From DSBN01 sp041686355 (lineage in GTDB: Bacteria > Spirochaetota > Spirochaetia > DSM-16054 > Sediminispirochaetaceae), in assembly GCA_041686355.1 (NCBI GenBank), contig JAWLDZ010000021.1, forward strand, positions 1 to 32,391: DNA of 32,391 bases, in the 5' to 3' direction. Positions 24,266-32,391 of the stretch are shown here, piece after piece; within the stretch, counting starts at the first letter, position 1, and each line of letters starts with the position of its first letter. The position numbers were made by a program, and so were the translations under genes. Below the pieces are notes generated by a model. That model was not told the origin of the DNA and ran no database searches. It saw only the letters and a program-made list of their open reading frames with translations.

Positions 24266-26116
24266 TTAAGTTCGTCCGACAATTTCAAAAAGTTCGCTCC
24301 GGCTGATACGGAACCAAATTGGCCGCCCGTGGGGACAGCGGGGGACCGGCAGCTCGAAGGCCTGGCGTGCCAGGTCGGCGGCTGAATAGCGGTCGAGAAC
24401 TTCTCCATCTTTTACCGCCGCTTTGCAGGCCAAATCGGCAAACAGCCGAGCCTTAAAGGCAGACTCGGAAGCCTCCTGTGACTGCAGCGCTTCTATAAGC
24501 TGCTCTTCAAGTCCGACAAAGCGGGCGGGCAGCCGGGCTATTCGCCATCTGCCGGCCTCCGCTTGTTCAAGCTGAATTCCAAGCTGTCTGTATTCATCCA
24601 GACGCTGCATCAATAGCCCCTCAACATCTTCTTCAACCTCAAACTCGTGGGGTACCAGCAGGTTCTGGCTTTGGATTGTACCGCCGGTCAGCTGTTCATA
24701 AATGATCCGTTCGTGGGCCGCATGCTGATCGATCATATACAGCGACTCTTCCCGTCGAACAATCAGAAACAGGTCAAAGACCTGTCCGACATATTCAATC
24801 TCCTGTATCCCGACAGGTCGTTCTGCCGCAGAATCACTGCGCTGGGNNNNNNNNNNNNNNNNNNNNNNNNNNNNNNNNNNNNNNNNNNNNNNNNNNNNNN
24901 NNNNNNNNNNNNNNNNNNNNNNNNNNNNNNNNNNNNNNNNNNNNNNCCCGACAGGTCGTTCTGCCGCAGAATCACTGCGCTGGGCACCAAACTCCTTCCA
25001 CTTTTCGAGGGGTACAGTAAATGGTTTATCAGTAAATGGTTTATCTGCTGCGGGCGGCTCGAAATCCATTTCCCTGGCCGCTGTCTGCTGCGGCTCTTGG
25101 GGAGCGATATATTTGCGGTTCAAGTGTTCTTTCAGGCTGTGTACCAGCTGGTGGTGTATCTCCGGCAGGTTCTTTATCTTCACCTCGCGTTTGGCCGGAT
25201 GTATGTTAAAGTCCACCAGCTCAGGATCAATCTCGAGAAAAATAAAAGCTATTGGAAAAGTGCCCCCTGGCAGCAGTTGTTCGTAGGCATAATGAACTGC
25301 CTGAACCAGTGAAAACTCCTGAATCCGGCGACGGTTTACATACACCTGAATATGACGTCGGTCCCTCCGATGAATTGCAGGGGAGGCTAGGAGGGCCTTA
25401 ATCTTGAAGCGACCGGCCTTCTCTTCCACCGTATTAAGAAAGCGAGGGTCTACTTGCTTGGGGTAGGCGGCTACAATTCGGTTCTGCAAATCTGTGGCAG
25501 GCAGATACAGCTTTAACTGGTCATCGGTAAACAGCCGGAAACTGATATCCGGAAAGGGGAGGGCCTTTTCGATAAAGGTACGTGTACAGGCACTGGTCTC
25601 CGCACCGGGACTCTTCAGAAACTTCCTTCGTCCCGGCATTGCATAAAACAGATCCGACACATCAACAACCGTACCCTGGGTCCCGCGGGAGAGTTCCAGG
25701 CGGATTGGGGACCCGTTGCGTACCTCCAGGGTGTGGGGCTCTGCCGAAACAGGTGCGCTGGTAATGGTCAGCTTTGCACAGGCGGCAATGCTTGCCAGGG
25801 CTTCTCCACGAAATCCCAGGGTGTGCAGATTATAGATATCTCCCACCGCTGAAATCTTGCTGGTAGCATGGGGCTTGTAGCACAGCTCCAGATCCTCCCG
25901 GTCCATGCCGCTCCCGTTGTCCAAGACTCTGATGCGGCGGATACCGCCGCCCTCGATGTACAGGTCGATGCTGTCCGCTCCGGAATCGATAGCATTATCG
26001 AGCAGTTCCCGGACCACAGAAAACGGCCGGTCGATAACCTCGCCGGCCGCAATTTTCTGGGCTACTGAATCCCGGAGAAGGTGAATCCTCCGGGGCTGTG
26101 TGTTTTCTTTCTGCAT
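24266..26116 (-). CDS. mutL: DNA mismatch repair protein MutL, interrupted by an assembly gap
   Basis: Mismatch-repair matchmaker that links MutS to strand cleavage. The N-terminal GHKL ATPase has Glu37 and Asn41 (ELLDNAIDSGAD), DNGSG (66-70), GFRGEA (101-106) and GTQGTVVDVSDLF. The C-terminal domain has DQHAAHERIIYE, the endonuclease-type DQHA(X)2E(X)4E motif, and CPHGRP, so this is predicted to be a nicking MutL as in bacteria without MutH. The linker holds a 15-base tandem repeat (DKPFT twice) and 100 undetermined bases. The frame stays open across the gap (100 N plus one 38-base copy equals 46 codons). Residue counts after the gap are therefore uncertain. It starts 12 bases after the FecR-barrel gene stop. 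Confidence 0.93.
   Translation of the reverse strand: MQKENTQPRRIHLLRDSVAQKIAAGEVIDRPFSVVRELLDNAIDSGADSIDLYIEGGGIRRIRVLDNGSGMDREDLELCYKPHATSKISAVGDIYNLHTLGFRGEALASIAACAKLTITSAPVSAEPHTLEVRNGSPIRLELSRGTQGTVVDVSDLFYAMPGRRKFLKSPGAETSACTRTFIEKALPFPDISFRLFTDDQLKLYLPATDLQNRIVAAYPKQVDPRFLNTVEEKAGRFKIKALLASPAIHRRDRRHIQVYVNRRRIQEFSLVQAVHYAYEQLLPGGTFPIAFIFLEIDPELVDFNIHPAKREVKIKNLPEIHHQLVHSLKEHLNRKYIAPQEPQQTAAREMDFEPPAADKPFTDKPFTVPLEKWKEFGAQRSDSAAERPVGXXXXXXXXXXXXXXXXXXXXXXXXXXXXXXXXXXQRSDSAAERPVGIQEIEYVGQVFDLFLIVRREESLYMIDQHAAHERIIYEQLTGGTIQSQNLLVPHEFEVEEDVEGLLMQRLDEYRQLGIQLEQAEAGRWRIARLPARFVGLEEQLIEALQSQEASESAFKARLFADLACKAAVKDGEVLDRYSAADLARQAFELPVPRCPHGRPIWFRISRSELFEIVGRT
24809..24846. repeat. 38-base direct repeat, left copy, at mutL gap
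   Basis: Identical over 38 bases to 24947-24984 on the other side of the gap. On the mutL strand it encodes QRSDSAAERPVG plus two bases. It is either a contig-end overlap or a unit of a longer tandem array. Confidence 0.97.
24847..24946. other. Assembly gap of 100 N inside mutL
   Basis: Exactly 100 undetermined bases, a conventional placeholder length rather than a measured size. Both flanks carry the same 38-base sequence (24809-24846 and 24947-24984). Confidence 0.99.
24947..24984. repeat. 38-base direct repeat, right copy, at mutL gap
   Basis: Second identical copy of 24809-24846. If the true unit is 39 bases (13 codons), copies would stay in frame; a strict 38-base unit would not. Confidence 0.97.
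25016..25045. repeat. 15-base tandem duplication in mutL linker
   Basis: AGTAAATGGTTTATC occurs twice in tandem (25016-25030 and 25031-25045). It encodes DKPFT twice in the MutL linker and preserves the frame. Confidence 0.95.
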
Positions 26117-26128
26117 AGCCTAAGAGTA

Positions 26129-28378
26129 CTAAAAGTGTACCCGAGTTTCAATCGTTACATTCGGTACAATCTCCGGATCTCCATCGGTATCGTACACAAT
26201 GTTGCCTTCATCATCCCGGTGAATAGAAGTGCTGACGATGGCTGCTATGTCCAATGAAGGGGCTAACGGGTATACTATCTCACCCTTCACCGAGGTGTAG
26301 GCATCGAACAGGCTGAGTTCATCCTCGGTGAAGGCCGGTATAAAATTGGTACGGGAGTACTCGAAACCACCATACACCTTCGTGAACCTGGCTGCCTCAG
26401 GCAGCAGATACACCGAAAGACTAAACTCATCATTATAGTTGCTTGGATCTTCCAATTCATCTATCGACCGTAATGGCCACATATAACCGGACTTCACATC
26501 AACCAGGTTCAACAACACGGTGTGGGCGGAGCCGTAGATGCCCATTACCGATTCCTCATAGTCACTCGAACCACTTCCAGTGTCAAGATAATCCAGATAT
26601 TCATTGGTCTCTACAGCCAGGCTTCCACGATTACGCTCGTAGGTAGAGTTGAAAAAGGTCGGTCGAAATACGCCATGGTAGTAACGCCACTCGAGGTTGT
26701 AGTCAACAGACAGCAGATTCCCGAATATACCGGAGGTAAGGCCGTAGTTACGAACTGAATCAGCAAAGCTTCCACCATCGGAGTTGTAAACCATATCCCA
26801 CTGCATCTCCCCGTTTTTCTGCGGGACCATAGCCGCCACATCCGCAAAGGGGATAATGGAGAGCACCTCATTTTCAAATACCGGCAGTTCCACATCCGCC
26901 CCTAGACCCACAAAACGCATGGAATCTACAGCTGTGATTTCATAGTCACTCCCCTCAAGGGTGGAAAGAGGATCGATATCGACAATTGAACTGACGCCCA
27001 TGGCAAAGCGTCCGATTGGTCTGACATAAACGCGCCCACCGAAAATTTCCGGCTCCGCGATATCATTCACCACAAGCTCGAATCCGCTCTTCTTGCGGTC
27101 GATTCCCATGTTTAAGCCAACCCTGCGTACCGATGGGAACTCAAGATCATTGGCGAAGTTCTTCATAATAGTTCCATGGCCGATGGTCATATTGTGCAGA
27201 TTTCCAAGTTTAAGAAAGAAGGGGTCCCGCTGCTCCCCCCATTCCAGGTAGTGAATTTTTAGGGCCAAGTCGATCAAGGCATCCTGTGCCGCCTTACCCG
27301 GTTCGCTGCTCCAATCATATTCACTGCCGAAGGACCACTCGTTGTTACCCCCGGGGCGGTACCACTGGCCGTAATCAAAAAGATCATCGTTGTATACAAT
27401 AGGCAGGTATAGGCCTAACTTGAGTTTACCAATTTCAACATGAGGTTTAACTACTGCTTTCGAGTAGGTGCGGCCATGCATGGTTACCGTTCCTATTTCA
27501 AAACCGAAAATATCTCCTATCGCCCGGGCTAGGGCGCTCTGCTTCCCGTCGTTTCGTCCGCCGGCTGCAGCAGCGTCTTCACTACCGGCCGCAGTAACCG
27601 CCGCGCCGGGAATTGTTGCATCCTCTGTTACTTCCGGCTCTTCCTCTTCGGTCGGCTCCTCAGTATCTTCGGCCTCAGGCTCTTCAGATTCTTCTTCCGG
27701 CTCTTCTTCAGCCTCCTGTTCTACGACAGGCTCATGCCCGGGTACTTCACTCGGATCGAGCCGTTCAAACTGCATATCCTGCAGGAGTTCTTGTATGCGC
27801 TCCTGGGAAAGCCGAACTGCCTCGAAGGTATCTGCCAGGGCGTTTGCGGTCATTCCCCGGGTAAGGGTAACGACGGATTGTGAGGCTTTCTGAATAAACT
27901 CTACTTCCCCCTGGTTTACAAAGGCACTCTCTTCCTGGCCGGGAATTGCAAGAATTCCAAAGTCTGTCCCGCGTACACCACATACGGCTGAGGGAGTACT
28001 CACCTGATAGCGGTTCCCTATGCCGGCTCTGGCGGCAACTGCACGCATTTTTCCCGCAGCCATGCTGAACTTGTTTGAGGTGTTCTCATCTTTCTGCAGT
28101 TCATCTACTGTGAACACGGTATTTCGGGATAATTTGATAATTGAGCCGTTAGGTTCAAGCTGAAGCTCGGCTATAGTGGCGTTGGTACGTACCGTGTCGC
28201 CGGGCTGCAGTTCCATCCCGAAATACACATCTACCGGTACTCGGGCGCTGTCCAGAATTTCAATCTGGGTATCATCTTCGTAATACGCCAGTGTTGCCGA
28301 TGGGGATGCATCTTGGGCAAACAGCAGCACCGGCATGCAGAATATGGAAACTATTAATAATGGAATGATTCGTTTCAT
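26129..28378 (-). CDS. FecR-domain protein fused to an outer-membrane beta-barrel
   Basis: A 749-residue exported protein. The signal peptide (about 1-21) ends LLFA. A FecR-type domain (about 55-165) includes GDTVRTNATIAELQLEPNG and the signature VSTPSAVCGVRGTDFG. A strongly acidic Glu/Pro linker (about 216-253) follows, then about 460 residues of alternating aromatic beta-strands ending in RVHF, typical of an outer-membrane barrel. FecR domains usually sense or scaffold in the periplasm; fusion to a barrel suggests a surface or periplasm-linking role. The barrel is similar to the one encoded just upstream. AAGGAGG precedes the ATG. The barrel assignment is by strand pattern only. Confidence 0.8.
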   Translation of the reverse strand: MKRIIPLLIVSIFCMPVLLFAQDASPSATLAYYEDDTQIEILDSARVPVDVYFGMELQPGDTVRTNATIAELQLEPNGSIIKLSRNTVFTVDELQKDENTSNKFSMAAGKMRAVAARAGIGNRYQVSTPSAVCGVRGTDFGILAIPGQEESAFVNQGEVEFIQKASQSVVTLTRGMTANALADTFEAVRLSQERIQELLQDMQFERLDPSEVPGHEPVVEQEAEEEPEEESEEPEAEDTEEPTEEEEPEVTEDATIPGAAVTAAGSEDAAAAGGRNDGKQSALARAIGDIFGFEIGTVTMHGRTYSKAVVKPHVEIGKLKLGLYLPIVYNDDLFDYGQWYRPGGNNEWSFGSEYDWSSEPGKAAQDALIDLALKIHYLEWGEQRDPFFLKLGNLHNMTIGHGTIMKNFANDLEFPSVRRVGLNMGIDRKKSGFELVVNDIAEPEIFGGRVYVRPIGRFAMGVSSIVDIDPLSTLEGSDYEITAVDSMRFVGLGADVELPVFENEVLSIIPFADVAAMVPQKNGEMQWDMVYNSDGGSFADSVRNYGLTSGIFGNLLSVDYNLEWRYYHGVFRPTFFNSTYERNRGSLAVETNEYLDYLDTGSGSSDYEESVMGIYGSAHTVLLNLVDVKSGYMWPLRSIDELEDPSNYNDEFSLSVYLLPEAARFTKVYGGFEYSRTNFIPAFTEDELSLFDAYTSVKGEIVYPLAPSLDIAAIVSTSIHRDDEGNIVYDTDGDPEIVPNVTIETRVHF

Positions 28379-28396
28379 GATTATCCTCCTTAGGCC

Positions 28397-29776
28397 CTAC
28401 ATCGTGATAGAGCTGGAAAGTTTCGCCGTAGTCTCCCACGATCCTGTTTCCGGTACATAACGCAGGGTATAGCCCATAGTAATTACTGCTGGGCCGGTTT
28501 TATAATTCAAATTAGCCAGAATTACTGCATCCTCCCGGCTGAACAGTTCGTCTATATTGCTGATGTTCTTTTTATCGTAAGTTACGTCGAAAAAGATACC
28601 CGGAAACAATCCTTCTCCCACCTTAAGGGTAGACCGAAGGTGGGGCAAAGTTGAGGGTGAACCAGTATCAGGATTAAATGCCGCCCCCAAGCTGGACTGA
28701 AAGACAATACTGTTGCTCAGCAGGTTGAATCCCAGCAATGCCTGCCAGCCGTTGTAGGCTTGTACCGTAGTATCACCGGAATAGATACTATATTTTGTCT
28801 GTCGGTACAGATCGTAGGTACCGTCAAAATAGAAGGGAACGAAGTTTTCACCCAAAAATAGTGTGTTGAAGCCGTAGGAAAGAAAAGAGAGTGCTTCTCC
28901 GCCCACGCCGACTAGGAGACCCTTGTTTAGCTCATCTCCGCCGGGCTGAAAAGCGGCATCACTGTACAGTGCCAGACTGAATGTCTGCTTGCTGAGCAGG
29001 GGCTGGATAAAATCAAAACTGAACACGCTTACTGTATCCGGATCGATAGTCTGAGCTCCTTCCACAAAGTCGTAGTTGGCATCCGGCTGAGTATCTGCGG
29101 CGGCGGTCACGCCTAACTGCAGGTTTTTGATAATCGGAAGTTCTGTGGCAATGAGCGGGCGGGCATAGATACGCGAACCAAGCACATCGAATTGGGCCAA
29201 ATTCCCCACAAAGCTCTCGATTCCGAGATAGGGAAAACCGACGAGTTGTCCATCCACATCGAGTGCCAGACCTACAATACGCTTCTCCGGCAGATAGAGT
29301 GCATTAGAGTAGTTGGCCATGATAAAACCGGTTCCCAGGGTGGCGTCTTGAATTGAACCAATTTTTCCATAAAGAGGATCGCCCTTCTGACCGTAACGTA
29401 TATACCGGAAGAGGGGTAGATAAATATCTAGAAAGTTGTTATCACCGTCTGGAATCCAGTCCTCTTCCCTTATATTCAGAGTACTGTCTCCCTGATCATC
29501 CACAAAGCGATAATGCAGGGTAACTCCCAAGCCTACACCAACCTTCCCAAAGGTAAACTCCGGATTAAGTCCAAGGCGCTGGTAGGTTACCTGTTCTCCA
29601 TCTTCGTTGAAGGTTTCAGCTCCAATATCAATGATCATATTAAAACCAGTCTCTGGAACGATGGGTTTCACTTGTTCGTCTGTAGTCTGTTCTTCGGAGG
29701 TTTCCTGGGCGGCAATGGGACTGATGACCAGGAAAAAAAGTAATAGCAGCCGGCTGCTACGATTAATCCAATTCAT
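28397..29776 (-). CDS. Predicted outer-membrane beta-barrel protein
   Basis: A 459-residue protein with a signal peptide (MNWINRSSRLLLLFFLVI, ending SPIAAQ), a short acidic N-terminal segment and a long run of amphipathic beta-strands. The stretch with GDPLYGKIGSIQDATLG, FIMANYSNALYLP and SRIYARPL parallels DPFFLKLGNLHNMTIG, TIMKNFANDLEFP and GRVYVRPI in the FecR-barrel protein encoded next, so the two barrels are paralogous. I start at ATG 29776 (AGAGGAGA upstream); an in-frame GTG at 29794 has no signal of its own. The next gene begins 18 bases after the stop. The function (porin, adhesin or other) is unknown. Confidence 0.78.
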   Translation of the reverse strand: MNWINRSSRLLLLFFLVISPIAAQETSEEQTTDEQVKPIVPETGFNMIIDIGAETFNEDGEQVTYQRLGLNPEFTFGKVGVGLGVTLHYRFVDDQGDSTLNIREEDWIPDGDNNFLDIYLPLFRYIRYGQKGDPLYGKIGSIQDATLGTGFIMANYSNALYLPEKRIVGLALDVDGQLVGFPYLGIESFVGNLAQFDVLGSRIYARPLIATELPIIKNLQLGVTAAADTQPDANYDFVEGAQTIDPDTVSVFSFDFIQPLLSKQTFSLALYSDAAFQPGGDELNKGLLVGVGGEALSFLSYGFNTLFLGENFVPFYFDGTYDLYRQTKYSIYSGDTTVQAYNGWQALLGFNLLSNSIVFQSSLGAAFNPDTGSPSTLPHLRSTLKVGEGLFPGIFFDVTYDKKNISNIDELFSREDAVILANLNYKTGPAVITMGYTLRYVPETGSWETTAKLSSSITM

Positions 29777-29806
29777 GGCGTTCTCCTCTTTCACTATATT
29801 TTCTAC

Positions 29807-29815
29807 ATTATATCA
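29807..29815 (-). promoter_or_regulatory. Predicted extended -10 promoter of the barrel/FecR/mutL unit
   Basis: On the minus strand TGATATAAT forms a perfect TATAAT with a TGN extension. Transcription would start near 29800, about 25 bases before the ATG at 29776. No good -35 box is present at standard spacing. A second possibility, TTGACA (29878-29883) with GATAAA (29856-29861), lies further upstream. Confidence 0.5.
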
Positions 29816-29920
29816 ATTAATTTTAATAGATGGAAAGATGCTGGTTTAACTCCTATTTATCAGTATAGTACAAAATTTGTCAAAATCATGATGAAGGGAC
29901 TAAACATGAGCGATGACCTA

Positions 29921-32391
29921 TCAAAATGTCAAGGTGAGCTCCATTCCAAGTTCAACCGCAATAGTATGCTGCAGGCTCTGCACATTCACCCTCAAATTTT
30001 CATTAAGCCGATAGCCGATTCGGGCAAAACCGCGCAGACTCCCCCTGTCACCCAGAGTTAACAGACTGTTATGAGCAGCGGTAATACTTATATTTTGGTT
30101 GTCATCAGTATCGTTTTTGTGGATATACTCAATCTCCTCGGTATGTTCGATTCGTTTGTCCTCCTGCAGGTTGATGTGCTCTTCGAAGGGAAGTGTCCCC
30201 GTGAAAAGTTTACTGCGCTGCCAATAAAGGCGGGCGGAAATGCTGCGTTCCCCTTCGCCGATTTTTTGACGCCAGCTGTTGTCCATTCCGATCACACTCT
30301 GCTGATTAATATTCAATTCAACAAACTGGCCAAAGGTCAGTTCATGAAACTCCTCCGTATCACCCATGGTTCCGGAATAAAGCACCGAGTGGTTTATTTC
30401 CTCGGTCCGGTACCACTCGAAGAGAGGATATCGGCCGAGCCTCCCGAAAAGATTGAGGGCGGTTGCCCGATACAAAGCCTCAAAGCGGTGCAGGTCGGTG
30501 ATGCTGTCGAAATCCCGCTGCAGCGCCCGCTCAACTCCGGTAGAAAAGCGGGTGGGTGCAATGAGGTCATACAGCCGTGAACCGGGAGTGCGGTCTATGG
30601 CTATTTTGCTGCTGCCGGAATAATCGGCCTTCAGCTGGTTTGAAGTTCTCTGCTCGAAGCTCATCGGTAAGCTCTCAGACCACAGCTCCTGATACGGCAG
30701 GGCGGTCCAAATAAAGGGCGTTTCCCCCAAGCGGCCCGGCAGGGAAGACAGATCATCCACAAAGCCGTTATCTTCCCCATAGCTCTCGCGAAAGCTGCTG
30801 TCACGCTGATAGGAATGGGTAACCTTAATTTTTCTGCCCGCTGACTGTCCAATAAAAAAAGTTAAGTCGGCGTTCCATCCGCCGCCGGCGGTAAGGGTAA
30901 ACGGGTTTAGCTGGGATGAAGTTCCTGTATGCAGCCAGTGGGCTGCGCTGCCCTTGACCCAGGCGGGCTGCCATGTGATTCCCAGGGAGTGGTCGGTTTC
31001 GCGAAAGTGGGGGCCGGCGGTGTGTTCCGGGTAGAACAGCCGGGTAAAGCGTGCATACCGGCGGCCCAGCGGTCCCTCTTCGGCTTCTATGCCGGCATTG
31101 CGGGAATGAAAAATCGAGGTGGCAGTAAGTTGAAGGCTGTCTTTCTCCCGAAGCTGAGCGGAAAAATCCCAGGTGCGGTCCAGTACCCTATTTTCCCACA
31201 GCAGGGTACTTGTAAATCCAAAGGAGCTTTGATTTCGGCTATGAATGCCTATTTCCGCTGATCGAAGAATATCAATAGACTCGTGGTAGTGCTGCTCGCG
31301 GTAGGCATCATTGAGCAGCAGCCGGCTCTCCGCCAGGGGCAGACTGAATCGGTATCCCCCCGCCGGCAGGTATTCGGCTTCATCCAGCTTGCCGTGGTAG
31401 AACACTCCAACGCTGCTCTGCAGCAGTCCGAAATCAAGTTCGTTGGTAAAGGAGAGGGCCGCCGCCGGTGCCGGGCTGAGCCCCCCCTGGTAGCCCTCCT
31501 GCCGCCCATAGACGGTTTGCCGGAACTGCAGCTGATGAAGCACCGGCGTCTCTCCAAAGCTGATCAAGGCTTCGGGATACCGGTACTCGACAAAGGTCCT
31601 CCCCCCCACACCCATATCCAGCCGCGGATCGTGCAGGTACACCTCGTCAATCTCGAGTGCACCTTCGCCGCTCACATTGCCCTTCATTGAAAACTCATTG
31701 ACCCCCGTCGCAGTGTTGTTCGGTTTTATCCCCTCGTCTGAGGTGACGAGCTGGGCCCCGCCGCCGACTGGATTGCCGTCGATCAAAATCCGGTCGTCCG
31801 GATCGGAGGAGTGCAGCTTCCAGGTATAGCGCTGCCAGTCGGAGTGTTCTTCCGGAGTAAACTCCACCGCAATCCCTTCGTCCTGGGGGTTTCGCAGAAT
31901 GAGTCGAAGCTTGTCCGGCGGAGAGTCCGATTCCGTCCGCATAAAAAACGAGAAGGATTCATACTCATCAAGCTGCACGGGGGTGTGGAAGCCGGTCATA
32001 GTCCATGTGCCCGAGCTCACCCATGCAACTCGGGTGACCTTGGTGTTGAACACAGAATCCTCGTTTAGTAGCTCCGCTTCGCCCTGGCTCATCAGCGACT
32101 TGTAACTGCCGCCCCCGGGGTCAAGGGCCCGGGTAAAAACCGAAAAATCGGATCCGTTCGTGGACACCCCTGTGAAGGGAGAGCCCTCCAGATCGATGTC
32201 GGCAATCAGAAGCCGCCCCTCGGCATCTGCGTCGGTTTTTTCGATTACAAACTCAATTCCGGTGGCTGCTTTTAATTTTTCGCGGTCATCATCTGACAGG
32301 GGGATTGTGATTCTTTTCCAGCCAGTGGAGCCGGGTAAAGTGAAATCAGAATCGGCGGTGCTTTTGATAACTGGGACGGGGAGGGGGGCTG
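29921..32391 (-). CDS. Large outer-membrane protein, 5' end beyond the window
   Basis: Partial gene. The frame stays open without a stop from 29921 to the right edge, giving at least 822 residues; the GTG at 32167 is an internal valine codon, not a credible start. The visible N-terminal part has two beta-sandwich segments resembling carbohydrate-binding or galactose-binding-like domains: one has GWKRITIPL and ends LLIADIDLEG, the other has SDWQRYTWKLHS and ends ALEIDEVYLHDP. From about 31,600 down to 29,921 the sequence is a long run of amphipathic strands ending AVELGMELTLTF, a typical barrel end with terminal Phe. I expect a surface-exposed spirochaete membrane protein but do not recognise a named family. 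The stop is 144 bases upstream of the next gene. Confidence 0.75.
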   Translation of the reverse strand, partial: APLPVPVIKSTADSDFTLPGSTGWKRITIPLSDDDREKLKAATGIEFVIEKTDADAEGRLLIADIDLEGSPFTGVSTNGSDFSVFTRALDPGGGSYKSLMSQGEAELLNEDSVFNTKVTRVAWVSSGTWTMTGFHTPVQLDEYESFSFFMRTESDSPPDKLRLILRNPQDEGIAVEFTPEEHSDWQRYTWKLHSSDPDDRILIDGNPVGGGAQLVTSDEGIKPNNTATGVNEFSMKGNVSGEGALEIDEVYLHDPRLDMGVGGRTFVEYRYPEALISFGETPVLHQLQFRQTVYGRQEGYQGGLSPAPAAALSFTNELDFGLLQSSVGVFYHGKLDEAEYLPAGGYRFSLPLAESRLLLNDAYREQHYHESIDILRSAEIGIHSRNQSSFGFTSTLLWENRVLDRTWDFSAQLREKDSLQLTATSIFHSRNAGIEAEEGPLGRRYARFTRLFYPEHTAGPHFRETDHSLGITWQPAWVKGSAAHWLHTGTSSQLNPFTLTAGGGWNADLTFFIGQSAGRKIKVTHSYQRDSSFRESYGEDNGFVDDLSSLPGRLGETPFIWTALPYQELWSESLPMSFEQRTSNQLKADYSGSSKIAIDRTPGSRLYDLIAPTRFSTGVERALQRDFDSITDLHRFEALYRATALNLFGRLGRYPLFEWYRTEEINHSVLYSGTMGDTEEFHELTFGQFVELNINQQSVIGMDNSWRQKIGEGERSISARLYWQRSKLFTGTLPFEEHINLQEDKRIEHTEEIEYIHKNDTDDNQNISITAAHNSLLTLGDRGSLRGFARIGYRLNENLRVNVQSLQHTIAVELGMELTLTF

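Noticed and set aside
24647..25312. A + strand open frame crossing the N gap
   Set aside because: It is antisense to mutL and is kept open only because undetermined bases are read as X.
27468..27893. Serine/alanine-rich + strand open frame
   Set aside because: It is the mirror of the Glu-rich codons (GAA/GAG read as TTC/CTC) in the FecR-barrel linker; low complexity explains it.

Overview
The window looks like chromosomal DNA of a free-living spirochaete (Spirochaeta/Treponema relatives). This is inferred from gene content, from a long RecJ, from a periplasmic binding protein whose mature end begins GGKQE, and from several beta-barrel outer-membrane proteins. It was not checked against a database. 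Base composition is moderate and codon use looks uniform. I see no tRNA, rRNA, CRISPR array, insertion sequence or prophage. About 25 genes are tightly packed and no gap between genes exceeds 300 bases.

Left part (1-7.3 kb). The ATP-dependent protease gene lon (- strand) is divergent from a DNA/RNA maintenance run on the + strand: recO, thpR and recJ, then an M23 cell-wall peptidase. rpsU follows with its own promoter and a strong terminator.

Serine/one-carbon block (7.4-12.2 kb, + strand). A short 3-phosphoglycerate dehydrogenase-like gene, serC, an Lrp/AsnC regulator and a glycine-cleavage T-protein gene form one unit from promoter to terminator. A separately promoted dihydroorotate-dehydrogenase-like flavoprotein follows.

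Transport block (12.2-16.4 kb, - strand). phnD-phnC-phnE encode a phosphonate-type ABC importer. The permease carries an unusual N-terminal half of about 250 residues. An unrecognised P-loop protein gene ends the unit. A strong promoter (TTGTCT-17-TATAAT) precedes phnD.

Middle (16.5-24.2 kb). A PlsC-type acyltransferase and a lipoprotein lie on the + strand. A three-gene - strand unit encodes a membrane TPR protein with an Mrr-like tail, a metallophosphoesterase and a ParB-like protein. Two exported or membrane-anchored TPR proteins are divergent from it.

Right part (24.2-32.4 kb, - strand). A large outer-membrane protein runs off the right edge. After it come a smaller beta-barrel protein, a FecR-domain/beta-barrel fusion and mutL. 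The mutL linker contains a 100-N assembly gap flanked by identical 38-base copies, which suggests an unresolved tandem repeat or an overlap artefact.

The least explained parts are the phn cassette with its extended permease and P-loop partner, the ParB/phosphoesterase/TPR unit, the FecR-barrel fusion and the repeat-bearing mutL linker. None is proven to be a new system.
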